The notes beneath the pieces were generated by a model. The model was not told the DNA's origin. It saw nothing but the letters and a program-made list of their open reading frames with translations, and did no database searches. A stretch of 64,000 nt of DNA, from assembly GCA_019155185.1 (NCBI GenBank), contig CM032811.1, positions 5,174,215 through 5,238,214 on the forward strand. The letters are read 5' to 3'. Shown here piece after piece: positions 41,461 through 53,877 of the stretch. The stretch's first letter is position 1; each line of letters starts with the position of its first letter. This DNA comes from Beaufortia kweichowensis. Its lineage: Eukaryota > Chordata > Actinopteri > Cypriniformes > Gastromyzontidae. A program made the translations under genes and the position numbers.

Positions 41461-41716
41461 TTATTTTTAGGTCTTAGAAAGATAAAGGTCTTAGAAACAG
41501 AAAAAGAGATCATACCTCCATCCTCAAACCGCGTCCAGCAGCTGTATTCAAGCGTGCGCACCAGACGCGTCTGTATCCAGTCACAAAGCGGCTTCACTTC
41601 ACTTTCTGTTTCTCTAGTCAGCAACAGTCTGATCTGCAAACGCGTTTAATCCTCAACGACAGAGGAAGAGAAACTCCTCTGTCCAGCTGATCGCAGTGAG
41701 AGCGCACACTGAGTTG

Positions 41717-41908
41717 AGCAGTTTCCCTTTCGAACTTTGGTTTTGAGGCTCAAACTGTCCATTTCTGCGGCTGATCGCAGTCATACACTGTCGCCAGAGT
41801 AAAACACGCATTTTTTGTTTTTTTTTTTTAGAGACACTGGGCATCGTATGTTTTACTGGAATGGGAGAGCAGTTTCCTTTCGACAGTCTTTGGTTTTGAG
41901 GCTCAAAA
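41717..41908 (+). repeat. direct repeat pair at the left edge of the satellite
   Basis: AGCAGTTTCCCTTTCGA ... CTTTGGTTTTGAGGCTCAAA at 41717-41754 recurs as AGCAGTTTCCTTTCGACAGT ... CTTTGGTTTTGAGGCTCAAA at 41868-41908. The offset is about 151 bp. It sits in a higher-GC island (41500-41800) just left of the satellite array. Confidence 0.7.
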
Positions 41909-41984
41909 CATAAGTGAATTACCTATTTACTGCATATCACATGCGCGTGTCACTTGGGGAAACAGTGTCGCCTTTTAATGGAGT

Positions 41985-44520
41985 AAAATGAGTATTTTTG
42001 TGTTTGAGTATTTTTTTAGCTTTTATTTGGAGTAATTTGGGGTGTCACATGTTTTTAGAGTACAGGTCCATGTGAAGGTTTTTGCATTTTGGCATATGCT
42101 TTATCGTATGTTTTTTTGAGTATTTTGGGTCATCATATGTTTTATTTGAGTAATTTGGGGTGTCACATGTGCATTTTAAAGGTTTTATTGTTTGGGGTAT
42201 TACAGGTCCATGTGAAGGGGAGCTTTATTGGAGTATTTTACAGGTCCATGTGAAGGTTTTGTTTGAGTATTTTGGTCATCATATGTTTTATTTCAGTGTC
42301 ACATATGCATTTAAAGGTTTTATTTGTTTTTAGTGTATTTTGAAGGTTTTGTTTAAGTATTTTGGGTCACATTTGTGTCACATGTGCATTTAAAAGGTTT
42401 TTGGGGTGTTACAGGTCCATTGAAGGTTTTGTATTTTGGGTCATCATATGTTTTATTTGAGTAATTTGGGGTGTCACATGTGCATTTAAAGGTTTTATTG
42501 GAGTGTTTTTGGTGTATTACAGGTCCATGTGAAGGTTTTGTTTGAGTATTTTGGGTCATCATATGTTTTGTTTGAGTAATTTGGGGTGTCACATGTGCAT
42601 TTAAAGGTTTTATTGGAGTGTTTTTGGGGTATTACAGGTCCATGTGAAGGTTTTGTTTGAGTATTTTGGGTCATGTGCATTTAAAGGTTTTATTTTTTGT
42701 TTTATTTGAGTAATTTGGGGTGGTCATTTAAAGGTTTTATTTTGAGTTTTTGGGTGTTACAGGTCCATGTGAAGGTGTTTCCATTTGAGTTTGGGTCATC
42801 ATATGCTTTATTGGAGTAATTTGGGGTGTCACATGTGCATTTAAAGGTTTTATTGGAGTGTTTTTGGGGTATTACAGGTCCATGTGAAGGTTTTGTTTGA
42901 GTATTTTGGGTCATCATATGTTTTATTTGAGTAATTTGGGGTGTCACATGTGCATTTAAAGGTTTTATTTGAGTGTTTTTAGTGTATTACAGGTCCATGT
43001 GAAGGTTTTGTTTGAGTATTTTGGGTCATCATATGTTTTATTTGAGTAATTTGGGGTGTCACATGTGCATTTAAAGGTTTTATTGGAGTGTTTTTGGGGT
43101 GTTACAGGTCCATGTGAAGGTTTTGTTTGAGTATTTTGGGTCATCATATGCTTTATTGGAGTATTTTTGGGGTGTCACATGTGCATTTAAAGGTTTTATT
43201 TGAGTGTTTTTGGTGTATTACAGGTCCATGTGAAGGTTTTGTTTGAGTATTTTGGGTCATCATATGCTTTATTTGAGTAATTTGGGGTGTCACATGTGCA
43301 TTTAAAGGTTTTATTTGAGTGTTTTTGGGGTGTTACAGGTCCATGTAAAGTTTTGTTTGAGTATTTTGGGCAGGGGCGTAGCAAGCTTTTCAAAAGTGCG
43401 GGGGATGGATGTGGTTTGTTTGTTAACAAAAAAACAATGAATACAATGACAGAAGGTACAAAAGGTATAACATACAAGATATAAACAGCTTCCCATTTAA
43501 ATGAGTGATACTAGAAAAGTATAAAAACACACTCGGAACACACAGAAAATAAGTCAAAACTCTGTTGTGAAAATACACAACAGTAGACTTGCTAAAGAAT
43601 CAGAATCAGAAATACTTTAATAATCCCAGGGGGAAATGATTTTTGTTACAAACTCTAGATATACAAACAACATATATTAAGAACAAAACATAAACAGAAC
43701 ATCTTCCCAAACACATATCAAGCTTATTTAAACCTCGAAAGCATAAACACTCATTCAAAGTACCTGGAAAAGGGAGATGTAAATAACCATAACCATAAGT
43801 TCCCGCCTCCTCAGCACGAGCTGACCGATAAATCTAACACACCAAGAGAGGCGGGACTTAAGGCAGAACAGCCAATCATCAGCCGGTCACACTCAAAGCC
43901 GGTGTCATGTTTGAGAGGGAGGGGAGAGGAGGCAGACACAGAGCGGCCAGAGAAACGGAGGAGCGACTGCTGTAAGGCGTTTGTGCAAAACTGCAGAAAA
44001 AGTGTGGGTGTTGAACCCTCTCACTGGGAAAAGTGTGGGTGTTAAAACACCCACATCCCCCACGGGTGCGACGCCCCTGATTTAGGGTCATCATATGTTT
44101 TATGTTTAACAGTGCTGTGCGGGTATTTTGGGTGCATCAAAGTATTTTGGGGGGATCATGTGCTTTTAAAGGTTTTATTTGAGTACTTTGGGGTGTTACA
44201 GGTCCATGTGAAACTTTTATTTCATTGTTTTGGGGTGTTACAGGTCCATGTGAAACTTTTATTTCATTGTTTTGGGGTGTTACAGGTCCATGTGAAGGTT
44301 TTGTTTGAGTATTTTGTGTCATCATATGTTTTATTTGATGGAGTGTCATGTGTATTTAAAGGTTTTATTTCAGTGTTTTTGGTGTATTACAGGTCCATGT
44401 AAAGTTTTGTTTGAGTATTTTGTGTCATCATATGTGTGACGTTATACGTTTAACAGTGTTGTGCGGGTATTATGGGTGCATCAAAGGTTTTTTTTAAGTA
44501 TTTTGGGGCGTCACAGCTGT
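41985..44520 (+). repeat. higher-order satellite array, 114-117-bp unit built of three about 38-bp monomers
   Basis: The unit has three related segments. One is GGTTTTGTTTGAGTATTTTG plus GGTCATCATATG. The next is TTTTATTTGAGTAATTTGGG plus GTGTCACATGTGCATTTAAA. The last is GGTTTTATTGGAGTGTTTTT plus GGGTRTTACAGGTCCATGTGAA. AGGTCCATGT recurs at 42521, 42635, 42761, 42875, 42991, 43105, 43222 and 43338, so the period is 114-117 with one 126. Edges are truncated and mixed. The array is split at 43370 by a hAT-like insertion and resumes at 44088. Because 114 is a multiple of 3, long open frames run through the minus strand; they are not genes. Confidence 0.95.
43371..44079. mobile_element. non-autonomous hAT-like element inserted in the satellite
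   Basis: The 709-bp insert begins CAGGGGCGTAGC and ends GCGACGCCCCTG: 12-bp terminal inverted repeats with one mismatch. Flanking 8-mers ATTTTGGG (43363-43370) and ATTTAGGG (44080-44087) differ at one base and fit the 8-bp target duplication of hAT transposons. CAGGGGCG ends are typical of hAT. There is no transposase frame. Near 43600-43640 it contains CAGAATCAGAAATACTTTAA and ATCCCAGGGGGAAAT, a motif I know as widespread in fish repeats, perhaps another nested fragment. Confidence 0.85.
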
Positions 44521-47500
44521 GTTTTAACTTTCTATTTAAGTATCTTTGTATTTTCAAACATTTTAGTACATTATGCTGCCAAACATAGTCTGTAGGACTT
44601 AACACTCTACGTGTCATTTTTGTATACTTACACAGAGGCTAAAGGTTTTAATTTGTGCATGGGTAATAGACCACTGTTAATAGGCCATTATTTTGATTTG
44701 TTATCTTTCAAACAAAATTAAAAACACTTCTGTATCATGAGTCACATCCTGCACAGTTTGTCTTTAGTTTGACTCTGTGAAGATGTGTTATAAATGCCCA
44801 TGCAGAGAGGAAGTTGGCAGACATCAGAAAACAAATGTCGTGTTTATTTCCTGCGCTGTGCTTCATCAGAGGGAGGAAGCCGTACCCGAGTTAAAACAGA
44901 CGCTCTCAATGCGCTTCATATCTCAAGCATGTGACAGCAGTATGAGGAGGTTACTGTATACTGTAGATGTGTGTGTGTATGTGTGTGTGAGAGCAAAGTT
45001 TGGGGAAAAATAAGTCATCTAATACTCGACAGTCTCTTAACGTCTCATGCATGGAATAAATAGCAGTAATTTATTCTAAATTAATTACAGCTTTGGCTTT
45101 TTTCCACATTTTTTTCCACATTATGCAGCACAGAATCAGTGTTTGTTGGAACAGTAAATTGAACAGTGGCAAGGTGATTCAGAGTTAGCAGTTTGCAGTT
45201 ATGTAGCAATAAAGACCCCCTTCCTTCTCCTTTTTATACTTATATTTATAAGCATGGCCACAGCTGAGTGAGCTCATGTCCTGTGGAGGTTGAGATTAGC
45301 TCAGAGCAAACATGCTCTCCGTCATACAGGCCGGCTACAGAGGAACACCTCAAGGTTGAGACTGATAATAATGCTTTGATGTTGTTTGGAAGAAAGCCAC
45401 AAAGAAGTCCAGGACATACCAAACACACGGCTGTCTGAGGGAGGAAAGATTTACACTAATAATATTTATTTTTGTTGGTAAGTCTTTATTTTTTTAAAAT
45501 TTTAATCAAATTGTTTGCTCACATTATGATTTAATTGTAGTTAATTGTTTTTCAACTCACGAACCCCTTGCAATTCCCTCGTAAACCACCAGGGGTCCCC
45601 GAACCCCATTTGGGGAAACCCTGCTATAATGTATTGCATTGTCTTTCTTTTTAAGAATAATTTTTCTTTTTATTTATTTTATTTCTGTCATTGTTATGCA
45701 TCAGTACAGCAAATACCTTGTACATCTAAGCCAGTACTTAGCAATAAAGATAGTTAATTTATATGCAATTGTTAATTCATCACACATAGAGCATTACCAG
45801 AAATTGCCTTTACAGAAAACACACATGTATTTCACATGTGCATAAACACCTGATCACGTGTTAAACGTATTTAGAAACATTTTCGTATAAATCCCATTTT
45901 AGTTCTCCACGTGATCACATGAAAACCATTTAGGTTAAGAGGAAATTAGATCTTTCAAAAGTTAAATGTAATTTTTAGGTAAATCAATTTTAATAAACAA
46001 AACCAAAAGTCTATCAAATGTCTCCCTCTACAGGGAAACAACAGTTACTGCATTACTGTTCTTTATGCAGATTGTGCAGGTTATGTATATAACAAAAACA
46101 ATATAAAATAAACAACTGCTTTCAAAAGAAAATCTATTGAATGTGTGAAGCAGAGGACGTAACACTTTAGCATACACTTTAATTACATTTTAATAAAGCA
46201 AATAATTTAGTCTCAGTTGAAGTCATCCCGTAGACAAAAATTGGACATTCAAACAATACATAAGACATTGGACAGATGGTAGTAAAATGTACTTTACAGT
46301 TTTACAGTGTTTAATGTGTGACTCAGCAGCTTGTATTGAGGAAACACTTGACAGACTGTATCATGTCACATCATGAGTGCCAGACGCTTGTGGAAACTGT
46401 GAGGAAGCTAGATACAAGATTTTGTTGAGGTGTTGAACACTATTCTTAATGAAAAAGAAACTATTTTTCTTTCATAAAGTTATGAAAATGATGCCCTAGG
46501 TTAGTGCAGCATAGTGAGATCTGGGTCTGGGCTGACAACTAATAATACTGATCAAAAGTGATTTCCAGACAATATATATAAAACCATTAAAGTAGGAGTA
46601 CGGAACAAAATGGAAAAACACTAAACAATAATATTTGACTAAATTATTTGGCAAAAGGAAAACTACGGTGTATCAGTAAATATGGGGTTCCTACTTTCTA
46701 TACACACAATTTTTATTTGTTATTAATATTTTGTACTATAATACTTTGCACATATTGCATACAATTTTTATTCTTCCTAAAGCTTACATTTACATTTACA
46801 TTTAGGCATTTAGCTGACCCTTTTATCCAAAGCGACTTACAAATAGTAGGAGACAATGAAGCGACACATCAAAAGCGGCAACAATAGTACTAAGAAGCTA
46901 TATTAAGTACGACTATGCAACATACTGTATACACAAAACTTTAATGCATCTTTAATATTAGTTCTGAATAAAAGGTAAAAATGTCATTCTCCAGAATATT
47001 TCTTTAGGCCACTATACAGAAAGTGATCAACCACAAATGTACAATAACCCTACATTACATCAGGAGGATTGTTACTGTAATAAGTGCACTATAATTCTAT
47101 AAGTTATACTTAAGTCTAAAAAAGTAACTCCTTTGACATTGGTTTTTACAAAGCATATACACACACACATAAGAGAAATGAGGATGGGATAGGAAATTAA
47201 CAATAACAACATATTTCCATCAATACAAGACTAATAATATTATATTGTAATCATATGAAATAATGATTACACCATACTATTATTATACTAAACAAGAATA
47301 AGAGCAACCAATAGAACACAATAGAATAATTTGATCATAACATCATAATACAAGTGACACATCACAGATTAAACAAGATTACATTCAGCGGTAATGATGT
47401 GAAGAATCGCTCTTTTGTGATGCTCTGAATGGTAAACAGGCTTAATTTGCATTTACAGATTTGGATTGTGGTTCCTGTAAGGCATAATGTGCTTTAAGAT

Positions 47501-48188
47501 CCCATGTAATACAATAGTGATGTTATATTGCATGCACATGCAGAAAGCTAAAGGCTCATCTTATTTACTGAGCTCAGGTGCACCACAACACACATTCAAC
47601 CGCAAAACAACATTACACTGATTTACATACTGTATTCATGTCTTTAGTTTAGTTGCTTTCAACTTGTTTTTTTTAAGATATCAATAACATGAGATTTTTG
47701 ATGGACAATATCAGGCTACAAAATGACTACACAACACATCTTAAATATTTTTCCTATATATTTAATGTCTAACACTGTATTACTGTATTCAGTAGTATTG
47801 AATCTAAAGATATTTGTTACTTTTTAACTAACAGCTTTACAATTTTACATCACAAGTGAAGATATTCCGGGTCTCAAATGATCAATACCAAGACCACCCT
47901 ATAAAGTGTCACGATATATAAAAACATTGACAAAATAATATTTTTTAAATATTATTCTGTGATCTTAAATAACAACAAGCTATAAAAAAAAAAATCCATA
48001 TTTCATATTATACAGCATAGATCAAGGCATATGTTTTTTTCATTTATAACCAACTGAAGCGGTCATCCATCATTCCTGTGTAATAATAACTGAGCTATTT
48101 GTGTAAACCTCTTCAATTTACAACAGTAAATCATTTGTTTTTGAGTCATATCAGCACTATCGTCCCTGTAATCCTCTTCAGCCGGTAT
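44521..48188. other. gene-poor spacer between the satellite and mlnr
   Basis: No coding exon recognised. It contains a family C element (46786-46905) and, near 45555-45625, a GC-rich fragment AACCACCAGGGGTCCCCGAA and ATTTGGGGAAACCC that looks like a worn dispersed repeat. The mlnr 3' UTR should occupy the right end. Confidence 0.5.
46786..46905 (+). repeat. dispersed element, family C, fuller copy
   Basis: ACATTTACATTTAGGCATTTAG, then TTTTATCCAAAGCGACTTAC, then AAAGCGGCAACAATAGTACTA. This is the undeleted counterpart of the minus-strand copy at 22215-22297. The middle block is common in fish genomes. Confidence 0.65.
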
Positions 48189-50318
48189 TCAATGAGACAC
48201 AGTAGAGATGATGGTCTCTTTCACCCCGGTGAGAGTCTCGGTGCAGGCGGTGATGTCATCACGGGATGAGAGATGTCTCTGGTCGGGCCTGTGGTGGAGT
48301 CTGCGGGGCAACAGGAAGAGGCGTTTGACGGCCGAGCGGTACTTGTTGGACATGAGGTTGTAGAGAACTGGGTTAATGGAGGCGCTGAGGTAAAACAGCA
48401 CCATAGAGGCCACATTAAAATCCTGACTGAGGCGAGCGGAGTGATAATCATCCACGTGTGTGAAGAGAAATCGACCGATGTGATAGGGAAGCCAACAGAT
48501 GGCAAAGACCAACACAACAACAGCTAAAAAGAAAAGAGTTTCAAGTTCAGTTGACATACAGAATCATTCACATTTATAGGATACAAAAAGTTTTGGGCCA
48601 AAGTTAAAAGACCCCACATCATGTTTCTATTATAATATGGTCCATAGAGTGACGTCATCCTTTAACGTGAGGGATTGTTTTGCCAGTTTATCAGTACTGT
48701 AAATGTCTAGAATCTTCTTAATCTTAAAAATAAAGATGCTAAGAGTTTTTTTTCACAGAGATGCCATAGAAGCATTCAGTCAGTGGTTCAATTTGTTTCT
48801 TGCAGTTTTGTAGTCTTAAGCAGAGTTATCATAGCTTAGAGTTTAATTTTATTTTAGCTTTATTAATTAATTACTCTTCATGTTCATTTAATTTTTAGGC
48901 ATGTATTATTTTAGCATTATTGTTGTGTATGTAATTTTTTATTTCAGTAAAAAAATCTCAACTTGGTTTAGTTTTTATTTAGTTTCAGCTAATAATTTTA
49001 GTGCATTGACATAGTTCAGTTTATTGCCAAGCCTAACCTGACAAGACATTTCTCATTTGTGTTTAGTTTCAGTTTTTTAAATAATATGTAGGCCTATATT
49101 TTTGTTTGTAATTTACAGAAATGTTATAATTACTACAATAACCAGTCTGAAGAACTATATATTGAGCAAAAGTTCTAAGACTCAAAAATAAATATATGAC
49201 ACATTTTCATATCAATAAACATAAACAAAGAAATGAATAAAAATAATGTTAATGTTAATAATAATAACTAACATTAGAAAAATTGTAAAAAAAATTGTTA
49301 TAGTTTGGTTTGTAGTGCATTTTCATGTGCATGCTCAATATGTAAGGAGAAGAAGCACATCTGCCTAAATAAGTCCCACAGTCTGATGTATAGTTGTGTC
49401 TGCAGCACAAACAGCAGGAAATAAGTTACATTTCTGCTCCACATTTGAATAAATTTTGATACTAGGATTGTTAGAACAAACATCAAGGCTCTATTTACCA
49501 AACACTACTATCCATGGCTATTCAAAGCACTTGAAGACAGTTTGTTACTAAACTTTCTTCACCTTCTTACAGAACAGCAGACACTCACCTAAAATTTTGA
49601 CGGTCTGTCTGTGAACCCTCTGTCTGGCTTCTGCATTAGGCCCGTGAAGCTCATGACGGCTCTTCCACAACTTGCGTCCAATGGCCCCGTACAGATACAG
49701 CAGACAGAACATGGGACAGAAGAAGTAGGCTGTCGACACCCAAATAGTAGTGTGAAGAAGTCCCGAGTCAATGGCGTAGCGCGTGTGTTTACACTGGCGT
49801 GTGTTCGGGTCGGGCATCGTCTCGTTCTCATATTCCACACCCATCAGGAAGAACATTGGTGCTGCGGAGAGCAAAGCGAAACCCCACAGTGCCAGAATGA
49901 CATACTTGACCCTGCGTTTGGTGATGGCAGCCTTGGCTTTGAAAGGGAAGCAGATGGCCAGGTAACGCTCCATGCTGAGCACCGTTATATGGAGGATGGT
50001 GGCGTTGGTGCAACCCTCGTTGATGTAGTGAGATAGACGACACACCAGCTCCCCGAAAACCCACGGGACGTACTTCCAGAGGCGGTAGAGGTCGAAGGGG
50101 AGGCTGAGGAAGATGACCAGGTCTGAAACGGCCATGCTGGAAAGGTAGAGGTTGGTGGTGGTCTTCATGTCTTTGAAACGTTGGATGAGGAGGATGGTCA
50201 TGGTGTTGCCGGTCACGCCGACAATGAAGAGGAGGAGGCAAATGATGGTGACCGGAATGAGCGTGGAAGTTGGAAACAGAGAGTCTCCACAATGGTGGTC
50301 TTCCATAAACTCCTCCAT
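48189..50318 (-). CDS. mlnr: motilin receptor (class A GPCR), complete, 2 exons
   Basis: The motilin receptor is a Gq-coupled receptor of the ghrelin/motilin family that acts in gut motility. Exon 1 is 50318-49589 and exon 2 48523-48189; the single intron falls before TM6, as in GHSR and MLNR. The protein is 354 residues. Seven hydrophobic helices are visible. Motifs: GNTMTILLIQRFKDMKTTTN (TM1/loop), SSMAVSDLVIFLSLPFDLYR (TM2), ERY in place of DRY at the end of TM3, FAICWLPYHIGR (TM6) and NPVLYN (TM7). FDLYRLW, WVFGELVCRLSHYINEGCTNATILHIT and AYFFCPMFCLLYLYG resemble MLNR more than GHSR. Location next to fndc3a on the same strand mirrors human 13q14 and supports mlnr. An N-glycosylation sequon NET lies in extracellular loop 2. 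The ATG has A at -3. Confidence 0.9.
49130..49345 (+). repeat. dispersed repeat, family B, worn copy in the mlnr intron
   Basis: TATCAATAAACATAAACAAA, then a stretch ending GTTTGTAGTGCATTTTCATGTG, parallels the second half of the copies at 51605 and 56815. The GTTCCTCAGGAGGAAC end is missing. Confidence 0.35.
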
Positions 50319-50809
50319 GTTTATGAGAATCTGTTGCTTCTTGGTAGGTTAGGACCTAAATTTACAAATCTTGCACAAGATGCACCGGAGTCAAAAAGGA
50401 TGTGTGCTTGAAGAGATCAGAGGAGGAAGTCTTGCATCACCTCTCCTCGACTGTGTGCATGCCAAACATCACTTAGTCCAAATCTTAATTAAATAGTGAG
50501 ATCACAAGAGGTGGAGACAGTGTAGACGCACAAGGATAAGACAGAATAAAGAGGTGGAGCTTTTGATGTGCACATTTGAATGAACACAGAGCTCTTGATT
50601 CATGTAATTACATCATCAGGTGTTTACACAATACTGTACGACTTGTGGTTGTGCTCACCATGGCGGTCCAAAACTAGTTTTATTTATACTGACTTATTTT
50701 AGTACAGCCGTTTTCTGGCGGACCAAAGTTTTGATCATACTGATGGCTCAGATGTCAACATTTGTTGGTTTAAATACCCATGTGAGGTCTCCTCCAAAGT
50801 TTTTAAAGT

Positions 50810-50965
50810 ATTTTTATGTTTGAAGCATGATTTTTTTTATAGTCAGGTAAAGTGCTGTTTTCAGAATTATCACATCTATAACAGTCCATATTTCTCAAAA
50901 TAAACACATGAAATTGAAAAGAATTCTTCTTCTTTTGTTGGGTATTATTGCTTCTGGTTTGTGTA
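50810..50965 (+). repeat. dispersed repeat, family A, copy 3
   Basis: TTATGTTTGAAGCATGATTT, then TATAGTCAGGTAAAGTGCTG, then CACATCTATAACAGTCCATA, then TTTTGTTGGGTATTATTGC. Clear counterpart of 27790-27960. Confidence 0.7.
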
Positions 50966-53877
50966 CTTTAATTCACAGAAATCCTACAAAATATGTTGAC
51001 TATTTTTGTCACATCCATAAAATATGTTTAAATTAAATATGTGTAAAGGATAATGGATTCTGACACAATGAACACAGATTTTCTCCTGATAATAAAACAT
51101 TATCATGTCTTCCTCATGTACTTTGACACAGATGCAAAGAAATAATCGAATTTAATTAATGAGGTCTTCGAGGTCTCTATGAACCCGTTTACCTTGGTGT
51201 CTCCTTTTGTGCGTGAGAAACACCCGTACAAAACTGAACTGAAGGAACAGTATTAAGGTTTGTGTGTGATCTGGTCAGAAAGGATGAAAGTGTTTGTCTT
51301 ATAGGGTTAGCTGTTATATCAAAGACAAAACAGAACTGTTGGTGTAGCTGAAAATGAGATCTTTTTAGAAAAAGAAAAAAAAACCCTGTTCCTATTATTT
51401 GCAGCAATACAGACATCTCTTGTACCACGAACGAGGTACTTTTACTATGGCATGTCAGGTTAAAAGTAGCTTTATGTCACTAGATTTTTGCATTGTGCAG
51501 AAAGTTTAGTGGGAGTAAACAAAACAAAATTCTTAAAACCCTGAAATGAACATGTGCCTTAAATTTTACAATTCAATTCTAAAAAGTTCTACTCTTTTTT
51601 TTTAACCTGTTCACTGTCACTGTTCCTCAGGAGGAACCTGTTATTTCCCCATTCAATTTAATATTTCATAGTTGAATTCTAATCTAATCATGACAAAGTT
51701 TCATAACAATAAACAAAAAAAAAAGTGTTAATGTAAATGTAATTTATAAAACAACATAAAACAAAATTAAATCTAGATTTAGTTCAGATTTAGTGCATTT
51801 TGATGTGTATAATTTCTGCAGTAACGGTTATCAGGTTAAAGACAACCACTTAAACAACCCCACTGATTTTAACCATAAAAACATTATAAATTGCAACATG
51901 CAGTAAAACAAGACAATTAAGAATTATAAATCTTTTATTGTGCATGGATCCGTCTGTAGATATCATAACTATACAGACACACTTTAGATACATATATATA
52001 TGATTATACATTTTCTATCTGATAACGAACATTTTTAAAGTGATATGTCTCTGGTAGTATGTATACTATAACAAATTTTTGTTTTGGAATGTACGGTGTA
52101 TGAGGTAACTGCAAACATTAAAATTACATAAAAATGGTCTCATTTTTTGTGCATATTTTATTGATTTTTTGTAGTATTTCTCCCAAGAACCAAACGTAGA
52201 GGCATACCATGGTAGGGAGATGTTAAAATGGCACACTTTGCAATTACATTTGATCACTATCAAAAATAGGAATTTGAGATTTTTTTCCTTTAATGACAAA
52301 CAGAAGACATCTATTAGACCAGATCATGTAATTAATTTTCATCCGAGACTCCTTGCAAGGTACCTGTAGTTGTTAACACTTGCGACAGCACTCGTATGCC
52401 CATAACCAAGCACAACACGAAACCCTACGACCGGATTGTCACACTGCCATCATGCAGCACTGGCAATCAGTCACGAGACTTAACAAACACAGAGAAAAAG
52501 GCAAAATGTTCAATTCACAGGAAGTACATGTAGAATCAACACAATTCATTACTGCTGTTTGCGTTTAGTTTCTTGCGCTTTTCTTAATTAGTTAAATTAA
52601 TTCTTAATTAATTTCTCTGCCGGACAGAATCAAACGTAAAGGTTTCCTTATATGCATAAAAAAATAAAGCTCAAATATGTGATTCGAAGGAGAAACCGAA
52701 GATATCTAGAAAATAATATTTAGTTTTATATTCAATACTCTCAAGATTACATTGGAAAAAACACTAGCGTTTAAAAGTAACGTGATAATCTGGTGTCTAG
52801 AACTAAAAAAGAAACGAATGAAAAAACGATCAGAGAAATTAAGAAAACACTAAATGACATCAGAAATTATCGTTTGAATAAACCGTTTCACTGACGAATT
52901 TTGTGGTACTACAATTTTAAAACAGCCAAAACACATTGAGGGCTTGCACAACTGGAGAACATGTTCCATAAAACGCATCACAAGATCAAGACGCATTCAA
53001 TAAGTATTTTTTCTCATCTCACTAAGGTGCAAAGGTAACAACCGAAGGAAAGGTTTCCGAGAAGCGTACATTGTTTGTGCTGAACGACAATATTTCGGAG
53101 CAAAGCAGCTGCTTGATTGTAAAAACAAGCTACAGTATACGTACATGATAGTAAAAATAACTATTAAGCTGTTAGTTTGGTATTCATAGTCTTAATCCCC
53201 ATACTAAGCCGATATCTCAATGAACAGGTCCTCGTATCACACTGTACAAAAATATACTAACATTTCTCTAGATATTTTTGCATCCTTTACACATTCTGAA
53301 CATCAAAAAAGTTTTGAGGAAAGTGCTAAATCAATGTTCGCCAATCGGTCTCGCCTCCCCGTTACTCCTTACATCTCCCAGGGAACGCTCGGTCCCTCGA
53401 GACCCCGGCGGGGCCTTCTCCCGTGTGCTCTCTGGTAGCGTAGTCACTGGCCCTCAGTCCCAGGCCCAAGATAGCGACGTGGTGAGCGACTTGACCGTCG
53501 AGCTAGCTTTGGAACACTGATCGAAACTCCCGCCGGACAGTTCATAACTAACTAAAATGAGACGTATAAATAAAGGCTACGACTACACGGATAAATGAAA
53601 GTGGTACGATGAGTATGAGATGAGCGTTACGCTTCACTGCTGATCCTTCAATAAACCGCCTTCCGGCCGCAACGAGAGGGAGAGCCGGTCATTCCGACAG
53701 CGAAAGAAGGGATAGCGGAGAGTCAGAGAAACAAAACGATAGAGTAGGTGAGACAATTCTACAATTTCCTTTTCTCAGTCTTTCCCTTCGCGCGGCTCCT
53801 CGACGCTGGTGCCGGAACAAACAAAATGAACCAAAAAATGACAGAAAACAAAAATTCGGCCGTCGGGGCATGACGGC
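50966..53877. other. fndc3a 3' UTR and intergenic spacer to mlnr
   Basis: The right part probably holds a long fndc3a 3' UTR: minus-strand AATAAA occurs at 52157-52162 and 51934-51939, which would give 1.7-1.9 kb. The segment 53340-53880 is GC- and CpG-richer than its surroundings. Open frames in it (53220-53520) resemble nothing I know. A family B repeat lies at 51605-51840. The left part is plain AT-rich spacer upstream of mlnr. Confidence 0.45.
51605..51840 (+). repeat. dispersed repeat, family B, complete copy
   Basis: It begins CTGTCACTGTTCCTCAGGAG then GAACCTGTTATTTCCC, then ATTTCATAGTTGAATTCTAA, then CATGACAAAG, and ends TTTCTGCAGTAACGGTTATC. This is the reference copy for the family in this window, about 235 bp. 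Confidence 0.65.

Noticed and set aside
42353..43496. Several minus-strand open frames of 60-93 codons with repeated SNKTF and TCDTPNYSNK words
   Set aside because: They read through the 114-bp satellite. The period is a multiple of 3, so any stop-free frame stays open. There is no start context, no splice structure and no homology.
48189..50318. Ghrelin receptor (ghsr) as identity of the GPCR
   Set aside because: FDLYRLW, the WVFG-LVCRLS block and the fndc3a neighbour fit the motilin receptor better. The two families are close, so this remains the main alternative.
49589..50411. Long open frames opposite to and out of frame with mlnr exon 1 (up to 154 codons)
   Set aside because: Shadow frames of a GC-rich coding exon; the receptor frame carries the conserved GPCR motifs.
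53220..53520. Overlapping plus-strand ORFs in the CpG-rich segment beyond the fndc3a stop
   Set aside because: They lie in the probable fndc3a 3' UTR, in two frames, and resemble nothing known.
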